Assembly (NCBI GenBank): GCA_009760855.2
Contig: WPIO01000002.1
Span: 6,085,001-6,149,000, forward strand
Source of the DNA: Cristatella mucedo
Lineage: Eukaryota > Bryozoa > Phylactolaemata > Cristatellidae
DNA: 64,000 nucleotides
Direction: 5' to 3'
The notes under the pieces are model-generated. The model saw only the letters and a list, made by a program, of their open reading frames with translations, ran no database searches and had not been told where the DNA came from. How positions within the stretch are numbered: the first letter of the stretch is position 1; each line of letters begins with the position of its first letter. Both the position numbers and the translations under genes were made by a program. Below are positions 1 through 59,980 of this stretch, one piece after another.

Positions 1-430
1 TCGCTTCCTCTCTCTTTCTCAGGCTCTCGCTATTCCTACGTCTCTCACTCTTTCTCCATCTGTCAGTCTCTGTCTTCTTCGTTCTCTCTAACTCTCTCAT
101 CCTTCTCCCCGCCTCATTTATTCTCCCTCTACCATTTCTCTCTCTTCCCCTCTCCTCTATATCTCTTTTTTCTCTTCCATCATTCCCCTGCTGCCTACTC
201 CTCCCCTCCATTCTATATTTTGCTCCTTTCCTGTCTTCTTTTCCTTCCTTTCTCACAATCGGTCCTTAAAGGTATGTCAACCACCTTCTCTCTCGTTCGC
301 TCGCTCACGCTCTGTACCTTTCCCCTCCTTTTCCTATCCCTTCCTCAACACCTCCCTCTCCTCTCCCGCCATTCCATATCGCCCTCCTCTCTCCCTCCAC
401 TCTTTATATCACGCCTCTCCCTTCTGGAAT
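1..430. repeat. Degenerate CT-rich (polypyrimidine) tract
   Basis: The first 430 bases are dominated by CTCTCT, TCCC and TTCTC on the plus strand, grading into ordinary sequence after 430. They look like an old, mutated CT microsatellite. No gene was seen. Confidence 0.8.
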
Positions 431-904
431 GAATGATAATATTAAAATGCGAGCCTGTTATAACCGCTGCGTGACTTCTTCACTCCGGCTACTGTTTTAA
501 TAAGCCTTCATGCATTATTATCTACACGACCCGCGAGTACGATCGTCTGACGTATTAATATTTGTGCTCATCCTTACATAAACGAGAGCTCTGATTGCTT
601 TTTTTTAGTGACATTTGAGTAATACTACGGTGCACTTTTGGCGGTATAGATGACTTACAAGGAGGCCTCATGGTGGCATTGTACGTCATTGCAAATGCAT
701 TTTCAGGCACTTTTATTTTCGTAAGTTCTCTGTGGGTTTCTATGAAAGTTCCAAGGACAGACATTTCGAAGCTTGCATTGTTTGGCCCACCACATTGTGC
801 TTCTTACTATTTATCCGTCTTGCCGCTTCAAAGAGGAGACGGTTTTCTGTTTCAAAAAGAATAGCTGAACGCCAGATGTGAAGTCTCCTGACGCCGGCTT
901 ACTG

Positions 905-1070
905 GCTTGCTGGACGGCGATAGCCTAGGATGTAAGGGGCTCGTTCTCCACGACCGAGGTCGTTGGATAGGATACTGCAGCGGGAGACTGCAAGCGATGG
1001 TAAAAGCCGCTAAGGCACTTCTGCCGCCGTACAAATGAGGCTGCTAAATCAGCTACTGATTTAAATATAT
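905..1070 (+). mobile_element. SINE family 2 (tRNA-derived), plus strand
   Basis: A decayed tRNA-like head is followed by the body shared with the copies at 16.7, 27.1 and 37.2 kb: GACTGCAAGCGATGGTA, then CCGCCGTACAAATGAGGC and CTGCTAAATCAGCTA. Recognised by similarity between copies within the window. Confidence 0.65.
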
Positions 1071-1394
1071 TTTGCTGTAGTACCAAAGCAGCCATACGCC
1101 GCTTACACGTCAGACCGAACATTATGGCGCGCGAAACCAAGTAGCACTTCTGTCGTGGCGGCCGGAGCGCAAACACGACGACGGCTTTTGACTCACGAGT
1201 GGCTTTTTTGAGGAGTTCACTCGGTCGAACGTTCTGGCGCGAAAAAGTTACCACCCGCTAATCTTTCGATGCCCTTTTGCATGTCTGGGAGTCGCGTTCC
1301 AAGATTAAGCTTATAGACGGCCACTTGAGCACCAAACTTAATTTAAATACGTCATGGTTACCACCGTGGTGCTGCTCATGCAGCGAGTGCTAAA

Positions 1395-1470
1395 TCACAT
1401 TAATAGGGACTAAGTTCTCTTGGAGAGCTATACAAGCGACTTATTATTATTATTATTTTTTAAACTTTTC
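1395..1470 (+). mobile_element. LINE/SINE 3' tail fragment
   Basis: ACTAAGTTCTCTTGGAGAGC, then TATACAAGCGAC and a run of TTATTATTATT. This is the 3' tail shared by SINE family 1 and LINE family B, ending in an (ATT)n run. Confidence 0.55.
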
Positions 1471-2479
1471 TCTGCATAGGATAGCAAGAGTTTGACATGC
1501 CCAGATAAAGGTACCACAGCAAAGTAGTTCAGTGTATCTTTGCATCCTTTTGAATCAGATCTAACTTACGCGCATTTCTGTCTGCCCGACCTTGCAAGTG
1601 AGACGAGCTCGGCTGCTAGGCTACCTGTCATGCACGTCACAACTGCCGCATTGCACCATTCTTCTCTGACATGCGCCGCAGAGTGAGCAGCCCATCGCCT
1701 TTGAGCAGTGACTGTCACTCACTTTAAGGTCGCTTAATTCTGCTTTAAATACTTTCTCCTCCGGCCCGCTTTTGCAGCAGTAGATCATTTAACTGGCTCA
1801 AGCCGCTTAGCAGCGCTTCTGAACATCCCAAATCCACTGGAGACCTTGCGATTTACTCCTACGTTCGCTTGTACCTAAAGGCCAAGGGCTCTTTAATAGC
1901 TAACCTCAATGTGCATAATGATTTAGCAAAATTTTCAAAAAAATTGAGACGCGAAGCCCATCTGATTTGCATACCATAACCATCGTTCAGCGAAATCGTA
2001 TTTCTTGCGATTGGGTGCTAATTAGAGCTCACTGTTGTTGGACTCACTCCACTGAGTCTTAGTAGAATTGAACGTCCATTACTAGTCACACCCGAAAGTC
2101 CTGGGTCTCCTTGTGGCGTGACCAAGAGAAGGACGGACTGTCTTGCTTTAATTTGTAGAGATGTGCAGCTGGGAATGCGTGAGTGTACTGCATTTATCTC
2201 CACTTGTAAATCCGCATGGCCGAATAAGAGGCTAGTGTAACCTTGGAGAACTTTCTCTAGAGAATTTCAAGCACTAACGGCTTTCGGTGAAGATATCGTA
2301 GCCAGCTTACTCTATCTCATGCAGCAAGACAAATGAGAGGCATGGATTATTCGGAAGGAAGGTCGCCCGTAGAAGAAAGGGGCGTAGAAGAAGCAGCATA
2401 CAATGGCTGACCTAGATCTGCCTGATTCAGCGGCAGGAGAATAGACGCCATCGCGTACTATGAAATTCAGTTTCGCAGC

Positions 2480-3345
2480 CTAGGACCCACGGATTAAAAT
2501 CTTCCATCGCCATTGAGTTTCGTCGCCAGCGTTCCTTACCTCTCTAAGTGAGAGAGAGGCTAATTTATTTTCCTGGCGGTATCTGACTGCACGACGAGGC
2601 GGAAACTCACGAAGCAGTTCCGCAGGATCTGGAGAGGGCCAGCTGCAGTGGGATTGATATGTATAAGCAAAACGAATTTTTGTCTCTTTTAAATGACCCA
2701 TCATCATAGCTCTGTCAGTAAAAGAGACGATTGCCAGGATTTTTCGAAAACCAATTGGCTGCTAGCCATCCACTACTTTACGAAACAACATCTGCTCTCC
2801 TGCTGCCGATTTTAGTACACCCTTTCCAGCCTACCCTGAGCTGCTACTTTCGTGCCACTCAGCTATTCTCCTTCTCTTCTTACTCAGCTATGCTTCTCGC
2901 TTTCGCTTTGTTGTGCGATACAAAGTCTGCTGGCTACGTAGCTGACTGATATACTAGTTTCAGCTTCCTTGTGCCCTGAGGTCCTCTGTGGACTATAAAT
3001 TAGCCGTTTCTTTCCTCCGCTAAAAGACCGTTGGCGACAGATGCTTTTGCTGGGGAGACCCGTGACTGTGGTACCCATTTCCACAATTTTTTGGTGGAGA
3101 GATCTACTCTCTTGCTGCCGACTATGGATCATCCTTTTCAGCGGTCCTGAGCTACTTCCATGCCACTTAATACATCGACTGCTATTCTGACTCAGCTATT
3201 TTTCCCACTCTCTCTTTGTTGCGTGGTTGCGATGCGCTATAAAAAAAACTCTCCCACGTCACTCTCACGTAGTCTTTATGGCTTTGTGGAGTTACAGACG
3301 GAGATGAATTACATTTTAACTTACATGGAAGCTGTGTGGCTTTAT
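2480..3345. mobile_element. LINE family A fragments (minus piece, then plus 3' pieces)
   Basis: Minus-strand 2480-2660 encodes DPAELLREFPPRRAVRY, matching [16 protein letters not shown] of the 7.4-kb copy. Plus-strand 2730-2950 and 2970-3345 match the 3' part of that LINE at 9.15-9.46 kb (CATCCTTTTCAGCGGTCCTG; GGAGTTACAGACGGAGAT). The rest of 430-4467 shows no exon I can support. Confidence 0.6.
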
Positions 3346-3583
3346 TTGGGTACCTGACTGTATTAGGTTACAACAGCCCAGTGTAGAGAGAACGAGAGAG
3401 CTAGCAAGATATTTAGCCAGCCACTGTCGTAAGGAGCTTCTAACTATAGACAGGGATTCCAGGATGATGATAAGCCGTTGAAGCGTTCCGGTAAATAAAA
3501 CTTCAACCTTCAAGTAGTCGTCAACGGAACAGCTAAACTACGAGCACACGACGACAGTCCCACTATGGCACCATCAAATAGGA

Positions 3584-3773
3584 CAGCAGTTCTCAACCTA
3601 TGGGTCGCTACCTCTTTGGGAGTCGAACGACCCATAGGTCACATGGATTGCCTAAGACCATCGAAAAACACGCATTTGCACATTTTCCACGCAATAATTT
3701 TATGGTTTGGGGTCGCCACAACGTGAGGAACTGTATTAAAGGGTCGCGGCATTGGGAAGGTTGAGAACCACTG
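3584..3773. mobile_element. SPIN-like hAT MITE, 190 bp
   Basis: Terminal inverted repeats CAGCAGTTCTCAACCT and AGGTTGAGAACCACTG bound a 190-base element with no coding capacity. The flanking 8-mers AAATAGGA and AATTAAGA agree at 6 of 8 bases, consistent with a decayed hAT target duplication. The interior (CCTAAGACCATCGAAAAACA; GAGGAACTGTATTAAAGGGT; CGCGGCATTGGGAAGG) closely matches what I recall of the SPIN/URR1-type hAT-Charlie MITEs of vertebrates. Confidence 0.8.
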
Positions 3774-4467
3774 AATTAAGAGAACTGTGTTGCTTATTCC
3801 TGCTACACTTGAATAGTTCCTATCAGAAGAAGTTTTAGTTTCTCTTAGTTGAGATTAAAGAAATTTCTCGACGTCCAAGAATAAATTTCTGCAAGGCACG
3901 GGCTCAGCATGTCAATCGTCGCAGTCAATTAAGAGTGCGTTAAAGAAAAAATGCAAGAGAGCGTCGCTGGCATTGGAGTAACAAGTATGCCGGGGCGTGA
4001 AAAATCCTCTCCAGACTCACAGCTATAGACCGATGAGAGAACTTTGCGAGACTGACACTGACAGTGAGTCGGTTGGGTTGTATATGTCCACAGAGACATA
4101 TGTCGGCGGAGTGCATACGACTGACCGACTCTCGAAGCGGACTAAAGGCAATTTGACGGCGTATGACTTCGAACCAAGCCCGAATCTCGTCAGTCACATT
4201 GGATCATCCCCCTCAATGACTCGAGCTCAAGTTCTCCTCGTCAAACGCTATGCTAAACTAGCTTGCACACTTTCTTTCCAGAATATTCGGAAGTGCAGGG
4301 GACGAGTTTACTTTAGGTGAGGTCACTTCAAAAATAATTTAGTCGAGATTGATGGGCCTCAGTTTCCAGTAGTGGGACACTGCGTCGCGAAGCGAGCGAT
4401 ACCAAACCGAGGCGGCCACGCGTTAGACATGCGCCGATGCGTCCGGTTGACGTCCGATGCCACTTAC

Positions 4468-30843
<26,376 letters not shown>

Positions 30844-31460
30844 GGTCCGACGGGGCGGCCGCTCAGGATCGGACCGCTGCTGCTCGTCCGGATGGTGGCG
30901 GCGGCGGCGTCGCCGGGTGGTCGCCGGCTGGGGGCACGCCTCTCGTCAGTTACCAGCCAGCGAGGCGAGGCCGGAAAATATCGATATGTGCCGCCGCCGC
31001 GCGCTGCTCGTAGGCTCGCCGCCGGCAGCCCTGCGAGAAGGAATGCCGGCACGGAGAGTGAATGACCGGCGTCGCGTCGAGCGTTTTATGCCGGCCCGCG
31101 CGCGAACTACTCGAACCGTTCCAGCTGCCTCGCTCCAGCTGTAGCGGCGTCTAGTAACGACAGATCGCGTGGCCGCGAGAGCGGACGAACTGGCGCTCGT
31201 CCAGTCCGTCCGTCAGGTCGTCCAGTCGGTGCGGCCGCCGCCAAAGCAGCGCTCCGCTTTGAGGAGCCGGCGAAAGCGCTCGCGCCGCCCGACTGCCGCG
31301 CTCGGGGAACGATGAACGCACGACCGACGACGGCGCCCGCCAGTCCCCCGACCCCCTCCCCCCCCCGGGGTCCCCGGTAAAGCCCGCCAGCTAGCCAGAT
31401 TGCGATCCGCTCACCGCTGCTCGGCGACCGCTCGGCGCCGCTACGGGGCAAGACACGTCG

Positions 31461-33084
31461 TCAGCAGGGATGTCTGCAGGATCTTTCTCTGGCCACTCAT
31501 TCGCGCGCGAGCGGCGACCCTTTTGTCGCGAACGGAACACAGAGTGCATTGTTCCGTATCGACTGCTGCTCATCGCCAAAACGGGCGCCATTACAAAGGG
31601 AAACAAACCTCGTCCGTTATCTCGCATTGTTGTGTCGCGAACTTTCTCACGCACGCGGCCCGCCGCAATCCACTATTGGCAACTCGACCACGCCCGAATG
31701 CGGCAATGCTCGACGCCACCTCACCCGGATCGCCGACGTCGTGGCTGTGGGCAGAGAGAGGGTGGTGTTGGGAGGGAGCGTGGCTAGTCGTATTACACGG
31801 AGACGCAAAGCACGCGGCTAGCGTCTGGGCACAGATGCTGCCCAGTCGCTTTCGATTTGCTCGCACCTCGCGTTTTCAGAGACGCGGCGGCAGACGGCGT
31901 TGCTGCGGCTGTCAGTCGAGACATGTCTGACATGTCCGATCGTGAGCATTTCCATTAGCATCTGCTTTTGCAATGCAATTTGCCAGCTCGCCGGCCGCTG
32001 CTTTGGCGGAGCTTAGTGGCGGACTGCCAAATCCCGACGGAACGGGACCTAAATTGCCGGACTGCTTAAGTAAACAATCTCTTCGAGGCATCGCACACAG
32101 GGACTGGACAGGAGAAATATATCAGCTCATTAGCGGTGGCACCATTCTCAAATGCAGTACGCACAAGCGCGAAAAGGACTGAGCAATTGCCGTAGCGGTC
32201 GGTTATGTCTTTAGACTCGCTTGAAATTTACTGTCCTGGCATGGAATGTCAGTCGATTGCAGAACTCCGGGCTATTGGGGCGGCGCAGGCAAACTGGAGG
32301 TACAGTCTTCGCCGCGGGACTTTCGTTTGATTAGACGGCGCCGCACAACCAGACCGGAAGTGAAGAAAAGCCTGGAGCAGCATGACGAAGTTCTCTTTTT
32401 CTTAGCCGTCGGCCAGATCGAAAGAAAGAGTAGGCGCGCGCGCGTCAATGCGAGTGAAGGCACCTGGCAGTTGACGCTCGGGGGCGTAATAGGTAATGCT
32501 CTGGTCGGAGAAGAAGAGAGGTTTCGCGTGGCGCTAGCAGCATGACCCGCGGTTGTGCCAAGCTGCGGACCTCGCCAACGCAGCCGCCTGCAAGCGCCTT
32601 ATCGCAGCGCAGGCAGGAAGACCAGCGAGGAGCGTCACGACGTGTGCAGCGAACGACTTTGAACCACTCCATCCAATCAAGGCCCGATCTACTGCATTAT
32701 CACCTAGCTGAAAGTAGGGCGTGCGGGGCTCCTGTGGACATCTCGCAAAAAGGTCGAATCGGAATACGCCACCCTATCTCGGGGCAGAGGAGGCTGCACA
32801 GGATGCAAGGTGTGGCAATTTTTTACGCGAAGCCGTCCAGTTTGTGCGTGACACTCGACAGTTCGAAAAACTATAGGTTGATCAGTCAATTAAAAAACCT
32901 GCATCAATACATGAATGCCTGTAACGCTAGCTGCCGAGACATTCCGAGATATCATTATGCTCACTTGGACGTCCATGCGTACACAACAAATCCTATGTAT
33001 AATATATGTTCCTTAAAGAGCACTCTACGAGATCAACGGCCTCGCTATGCGTAGCATGTGGCGTCTCTCACCTACCTATTGCAC
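31461..33084. other. Intergenic stretch upstream of gene 1
   Basis: Several open frames exist on the plus strand (for example 31400-31930 and 32542-33054), but none resembles a known domain and none shows convincing exon structure. I see no supported gene here. Confidence 0.4.
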
Positions 33085-33745
33085 AAGTTCACCGGAGCAT
33101 CGTATCGACTTCAAGGTTCTGCGATTTTTATAATCCTTTTGTTCTTCTGCTACAACCTGCGTATCAAAAATATTTTCTTCTCATGCCATGCATAGTGCAA
33201 CCCACTTTGCTAGTTTAAGTCATTTGAGTGTAAATCTATTCAACCTTATATCATTAGGAGACCTTTCAGTTCTTATGTTATTCAAGTATGTAACTCACTA
33301 CTGACTGACATTAGGAAATCCCGTACTTGATGTTATGTTCTTAGGGCAAAATACCGCTAAGAAATACACGCTTAAAAGTAGTAAGTTTTAATGAGGAACA
33401 GTAACAACATGGTAAGCAGTCGCTCCGGAGAGCTGGCACGAAAGTCGTAGGGCGGCCGACCCGATATACCATGTCTCAGGTGCTGGGTGCATAAGGGTGG
33501 GCCCGCCGCTGATTGATAGCAGTCGCGCGCCAAATGGGTGGACTGAATAGCCACCGCTGCGCCCAAAGGCGTCTTCAGCGACCATATGTTGCTGCATGGT
33601 AGCTGGACCAAAACACTTGACAAAATCATGAGCTTATGCATGTTCAAATCGTCCCCGCCATCCATCGCTATCCAGCACATGTGAAGTGCCTTGAAAAAGA
33701 TTCAGTTCTCTTGGGGCAAAATTCAAATGCTTTGTAATAATATGG
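33085..33745 (+). mobile_element. Decayed LINE family B copy
   Basis: GAGCATCGTATCGACTTCAA, then GGTTCTGCG, matches the RT segment encoding QRIDFKVLS. Around 33240-33320 a diverged version of the 'SFGDRAFSSYAPKAWNSL' coding segment follows. At 33680-33715 the tail GAAAAAGATTCAGTTCTCTT appears. The block between (33340-33670) is unassigned. Confidence 0.55.
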
Positions 33746-33776
33746 TAACTCTTTCTGGCCTCTTTGCAAGTGCCGG

Positions 33777-36566
33777 TGTAATAGGCCGTCGTATACCCCC
33801 AGGCTGGAGTATAACCGGGGGTTAAAATGGCCTACGCTAGAATATGCCTGGATATATTATGGCCTGGGCCCCTTGGCCACCGTATACTCCGCAATATCAA
33901 TAGTGTTGATCGATATATACATGGCGCACTAGATTTTTCAACATTTTGTTTTAAACTGCAAACGCATAGACTTTAAATGCTTCGATCAGAAAACTGTAAT
34001 CATAAAAAATAATAAACTTCCACTCAGACCAAATGTTAGCACCATGTTTCTCAATTTGCTTAACATATTAAAATAAAATCAAATATCTGTGAATCTATAA
34101 TGCTTGGTCTAGTAAAAATGTCTAAAGGGCAACAGATCAAAACATCAAAGTGATCATGCTTGTTTTCAAGATATGTTCCAGGTTCTGCTGTTGAATGCAG
34201 ATTGAAGTTTTTGGGCTAAGTCAACCAATGCATTAAGTGGCGGACTTTTGTGTCGACGATAATTTCACAACTCAATAGATTCGCTGTGGCCATGGTCTTG
34301 GCATCCGTTGCCCATATTCTTTTACTAAAGATGCCAGAGCTATCTGCATTTTCATTCACATCCTGGTTCAAGTAGTCCTGAAGTTATTTTGCCAAGGCAG
34401 TCTTCATGCGGTGGATACCTTAATCTCTGAGAAGATAGTGGTTGCCCTCTGATATCGTCAATATGTAGCTGGTGACCCGGAAGTCGCAGTTCCTATCACC
34501 TTTAATTTTATATATATAAGCCGCGGTTGTTTAAGGTTCCTTGTTCTTTCAAGAATATAGTCTTACCAATATTAGGGACAAGAGTGGTGCTAATGTATTT
34601 TCTTCTTGAACTTGGTAGTGATTAAAAGTCTGGGTCTGATTGTGTTTCACTGAGATGTAGATATCATCATTGTCTGGTTTTTGAGTGGTCTTTTTGAGTG
34701 TATTGCGCTTTGTGCATTCATTGGTAGAGTCACTGGGATAATCATAGGGGGACTTGGGTGGTGGAGAAGCCTTTGCAGACTGGTAAATCTTGGGGTTGCT
34801 GGCGTGGTAGGTGTTGCTCAGTATCTCAGCTTAATTGCTCCTAGGTTTAACTAACCCCTTGGTCAAGGGTTCCACAACTGCGTAGGGTTCAATCCAATGA
34901 GAATCAATCTTTTAACACATGCGATGTAAACGGTGCTGATTCTATATATAAACGGTGGAACTAGCAGCGATGTCTTTGTTGGTGTTGTGTTGGCGATCAA
35001 AAGCACACTTCTTGTGTTCTTAAGCAGAGCGGATATTAAGACTGATGGTTGAATGGATGTTGTCAACGTAACCATAACGTTAAAGTTGGCATCATCCAAA
35101 AGGACCATGGGGCACACAATATCATCTTCTGAGGGTCCGAGGTCAAAAGTTAGTTTGGCCCACTGTCTATACATGACCTCAAATGGAATACACCGGTGGA
35201 AGCAAGCACAGATGGGATACGCAGACATAACTGAGGATTAATATATCCCAGTCGTTCCTTTGGTCAATTCTTGGAGTGCTTGATTGTCACGATGCAGTTG
35301 GCCATTTGTTTGCAGATGAAATGCTGTGATCCGTCAGGTTGTCGAATATCTGGCTCTGAAACTCTCGTCTATGGTTGCTAGTATAGAGTATCCATATAGC
35401 TAAGGAGGTAAATAGTGGAGTAGAAAAATACAACTGACATTGCACTCTTGTCTGGAACAGCTGTTACTTCAGTCCACTTTGAGAAGTGATCAGTGGCAGC
35501 AACTATACATTTGTTACTGTTTGGTGCTTCCTGAAGGGGAGACTACGCTCCGGGGTTTTGCAGCAGTGAGTGGCGGAACCCCCTTTGCTGATTTTGGGAT
35601 TTATTGACAAACATTTCTTACGGTGCTTTAAAATGTCGGTGAATGTGGCTCTAAACTCGTTTCCAGTAATAACGGCCAGAGATTTTGGCCAACCTCTTTC
35701 TTATCCAGACCAAAATGACTACCAGAAATTAAGTTGTCATGACAGGCTTTCAAAATAGATGGAAGTCGGCTTTCTCCCCTAGTAAAGATTCCCTCTTTTA
35801 GCTCGATATGGCATAGGTTTTTCTCATCTTAGACTTGGCATTCCCACGTTTCTCTGGAGGTAGATCGCCAATGCACGGGGGGGGGGACTTTTGGTGTGTT
35901 ACACTGTAGAGTCTCACAGGCCGCTCACACAATTGGTCTTCCATAGTTGAGAACTATATTCAAAATAATTAGACTAACTCAATATAAAGGTGGCTATTTA
36001 GAGACGATCTCATAAGATCTTCTCTTACTTTATGCGTAGTGTCAAATGTCATACATGTGGTGCTCACCGACTCGTACCTCAGTTAACCTTCGTTAAAAGG
36101 AAGAGTAAACTTCGGTTAATTCTTAATAAACTTACATCTGATGAAGATGTGAGCATACGAATCAGTATCTGCTGGCAACATTTCAGTGGAATTACAAGCG
36201 TTCGACGTCACTTGCTTGGACTGCCTCTAAAAATGCTTCAATTGATAAAATTGAAATGTTTACTTCCACGTATCCGCTTTGACGATATCATCGAACGTTC
36301 TTTGTTGTCTATCTCTGAAGTTCGTTGTTGGGAGCTTTCTGCATGGATAAGGGCCTGAATGAATTAATTATACTTACACGGTTTGGTCCTCTGCGTCATC
36401 TTACAGATGAGGCATATTCTGGCCAGGGGGGTATGGTCAGGCCGTCCATTTTTTAAACTCGTGGGTATAGTTTAGCCTAGGACACCTTATCTCCCAGGGT
36501 ATACTCTCGCCTAGGCCAAACTACACCAGGGTTTAATCTTGGCAGATGTTATTTTCGCCTGCTACA
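33777..36566 (-). mobile_element. Degraded Ginger-like integrase/OTU DNA transposon, minus strand
   Basis: In minus-strand order: an H2C2-type integrase zinc-binding segment (ILKACHDNLISGSHFGLDKK, 35.70-35.76 kb); an integrase core (IVAATDHFSKWTEVTAVPDK near 35.5 kb; TNGQLHRDNQALQELTKG near 35.3 kb; FHRCIPFEVMYRQWAKLTFD near 35.17 kb); then an OTU cysteine-protease-like region (KGDRNCDFRVTSYILT; KHDHFDVLI, 34.51-34.12 kb). Stops and frameshifts make it non-functional. The termini TGTAATAGGCCGTC and (reverse complement) TGTAGCAGGCG both begin TGTA and carry TATACCC-rich sequence. Ends are inferred, not proven. Ginger1-type elements are known to carry extra OTU or PHD domains. A Gypsy origin of the integrase is the alternative. 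Confidence 0.7.
34118..34515 (-). pseudogene. OTU-like cysteine protease region inside the Ginger-like element
   Basis: One frame with three stops reads KIKGDRNCDFRVTSYILT, EGNHYLLRD, WATDAKTMATANLLSCEIIV, MHWLT, and TYLENKHDHFDVLI. The Cys of 'GDxNCxFR' and the His of 'DHFDV' sit where the OTU catalytic Cys and His are expected. The usual GDGNC is GDRNC here. Confidence 0.65.
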
Positions 36567-36804
36567 CAGGAAAGTAAATAATGACAACACATCACACTTA
36601 CATAGAGCTACACTGTAGCTTTTACAATGCTTTGCATCCAACAAATCTCGGGCTCTTTTCCCAAGCACTAAGCGGTACGAGCATATTGCCGATTTGTGGC
36701 CTGTTCTCATGGCTATTAACTATTCACTGGGTGCAACCGACTGCTTGCATGTGCCATGACTTTAAACTTAAATAGTCGCGAATGATCAATAAAAAAAAAT
36801 TAAT

Positions 36805-36975
36805 AACTGACCCTGTGCATGTCACCCCTAACCATATTATTCATTTTGTTTGTTTTTCAAGCATGATTTTACTTACTATTCAATTGCATTTCACTTTGCA
36901 GCAAATGTAAAGCGCCTACAAAGAGATTAAGTTCTCTGAGGGCGCTTTATCAAGTGCATTATTATTATTATTAAT
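36805..36975 (+). mobile_element. LINE family B 3' tail
   Basis: CTGACCCTGTGCATGTCACC to AAGTGCATTATTATTATTAT. It contains the stem AAAGCGCC (36909-36916) and GGCGCTTT (36941-36948) around AAAGAGATTAAGTTCTCTGA, then the (ATT)n end. Confidence 0.9.
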
Positions 36976-37194
36976 AAATCGTTATGTGTGTGTTTCCAAG
37001 CAAACAGCAAGGTGGTCTCGCTACCAAAAACTTGAGAAAATCCGGAGATCTTACTCAGTTTGAAAAGATATTGACCAAACGTCTAATCATGCATTCCATT
37101 ATAATTCAGTCAAACTTAGGTTGTAGAGGAATGATAAATCATACTCGTTCTTGGTTTTGCTACATTCATCGGTCCTTAAAGTTAGGTGTTAACG

Positions 37195-37345
37195 ATTAGC
37201 TGATTAAATTGCCTCATTTAAATGGCGACAGAAGAGCCTTAAGACTATAATCATGGCTTGCAGTGGGCAATATAGGATCACCCACTGTAGGACTCGAACC
37301 CCCACCTGGATCGTGAAGAGGACCTTACACCTGAACCCCTTCCCA
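37195..37345 (-). mobile_element. SINE family 2, minus strand
   Basis: On the minus strand: GGGTTCAGGTGTAAGGTCCT (A-box region), GGGGGTTCGAGTCC (B box), CCACTGCAAGCCATGATTAT, then CGCCATTTAAATGAGGCAAT and TTAATCAGCTAA. The B box is canonical. It is not a functional tRNA gene, because the body does not fold as a tRNA and is repeated elsewhere. Confidence 0.75.
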
Positions 37346-38110
37346 CACTAAACGGTTGTACATGCACAAGGCTCCCGAGCAGCTGCTCAGTTGCGGCTGT
37401 AGTCTTGCCAACGCCCCATCGGTTTTCTTTCCCAGAGAATAGCTCTGCTACTCACGACACAGACAAGGAAATGTCTTGCATATCCGATTTAAAGTACCAT
37501 AACATCAACATGCCCCCAGATGAAATAGCTACAGTTCGTACGGTGCAACCATCAGGTCGAATAAAGACAGAGTGATCGACATAATTAAGTCGACAAAAAT
37601 GAGAAAAACGTTGCCTGAGCTCATGCATACTTGCAGACATGAAGCAAAATGACCTAGTATGACGAGCCACCACGTGTGGTCTAGCACTGGGTCCAGTGGT
37701 CCAGCCATCCTGTGGTCCAGCAAAGGCTGGTGCTGATTTATGCCATCATAATAACTCGTTGCAGCAAAACCCAACACTCAAGAAGTACAGGTTTGCATAA
37801 GCGAGCCTGTCGGCACATAACCAATGTAATGTAACTTGTAATAAAGCTGGACGTCGAGAGTATCTCAGCTGAAGACTCAAGCTTTTACGATGTTCAAGGC
37901 AATATTCCTGAGCACGTGTAAAACGGACATTCACACAACCAACGAACTCAGCTGTCATCAGCTCGAACGACTGCCATAGTCTCTCTCGAGTCCGACGACG
38001 CCCAACCCTTGCCATCGTCAAGTGCAAGTAAACTGGGTGCTGTTGGGCTCTTGGTGGCCTTCGATGCACCGAGCAAAGAAGCAGCAGATGCAAAATGCAG
38101 CCAACCAGCA

Positions 38111-38112
<2 letters not shown>

Positions 38113-38180
<68 letters not shown>
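38113..38180. repeat. (GT)n microsatellite downstream of the AFG2A-like stop codon
   Basis: About 34 GT units, roughly 130 bases beyond the stop codon, so probably in the 3' untranslated region, where it reads (CA)n on the coding strand. Confidence 0.97.
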
Positions 38181-38183
<3 letters not shown>

Positions 38184-38313
38184 TCGTGCATGCGGGGGAA
38201 TGAGAAAATGCATTGATCCATTGCGATCTTATGCGACCAGCGACAGATGATGCTCATGGCCATGAGTTTTCGCAGTGCAGGCAGTTGGCAAACTACACTA
38301 GATAGTTGGGGCT

Positions 38314-59980
<21,667 letters not shown>

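Noticed and set aside
659-739. Possible gene 1 exon 19 on the minus strand (acceptor tttcatag, donor gtaagt, phase fitting exon 18)
   Set aside because: Splice sites and phase fit, but the peptide (THRELTKIKVPENAFAMTYN) does not match the YYIVTY-type segment that should follow exon 18. Treated as chance.
32542-33054. 170-codon plus-strand frame upstream of gene 1 as a divergent neighbour gene
   Set aside because: No recognisable domain, no codon or splice support, and the frame runs towards a decayed LINE.
36032-36358. 108-codon plus-strand frame starting MRSVKCHTCGAHRL
   Set aside because: It is open but lies inside the Ginger-like element on the opposite strand. No domain was recognised and there is no exon evidence.
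37255-37345. tRNA gene with a canonical B box
   Set aside because: The surrounding sequence is a repeated SINE body also found at 0.9, 16.7 and 27.1 kb, and no full cloverleaf could be drawn.
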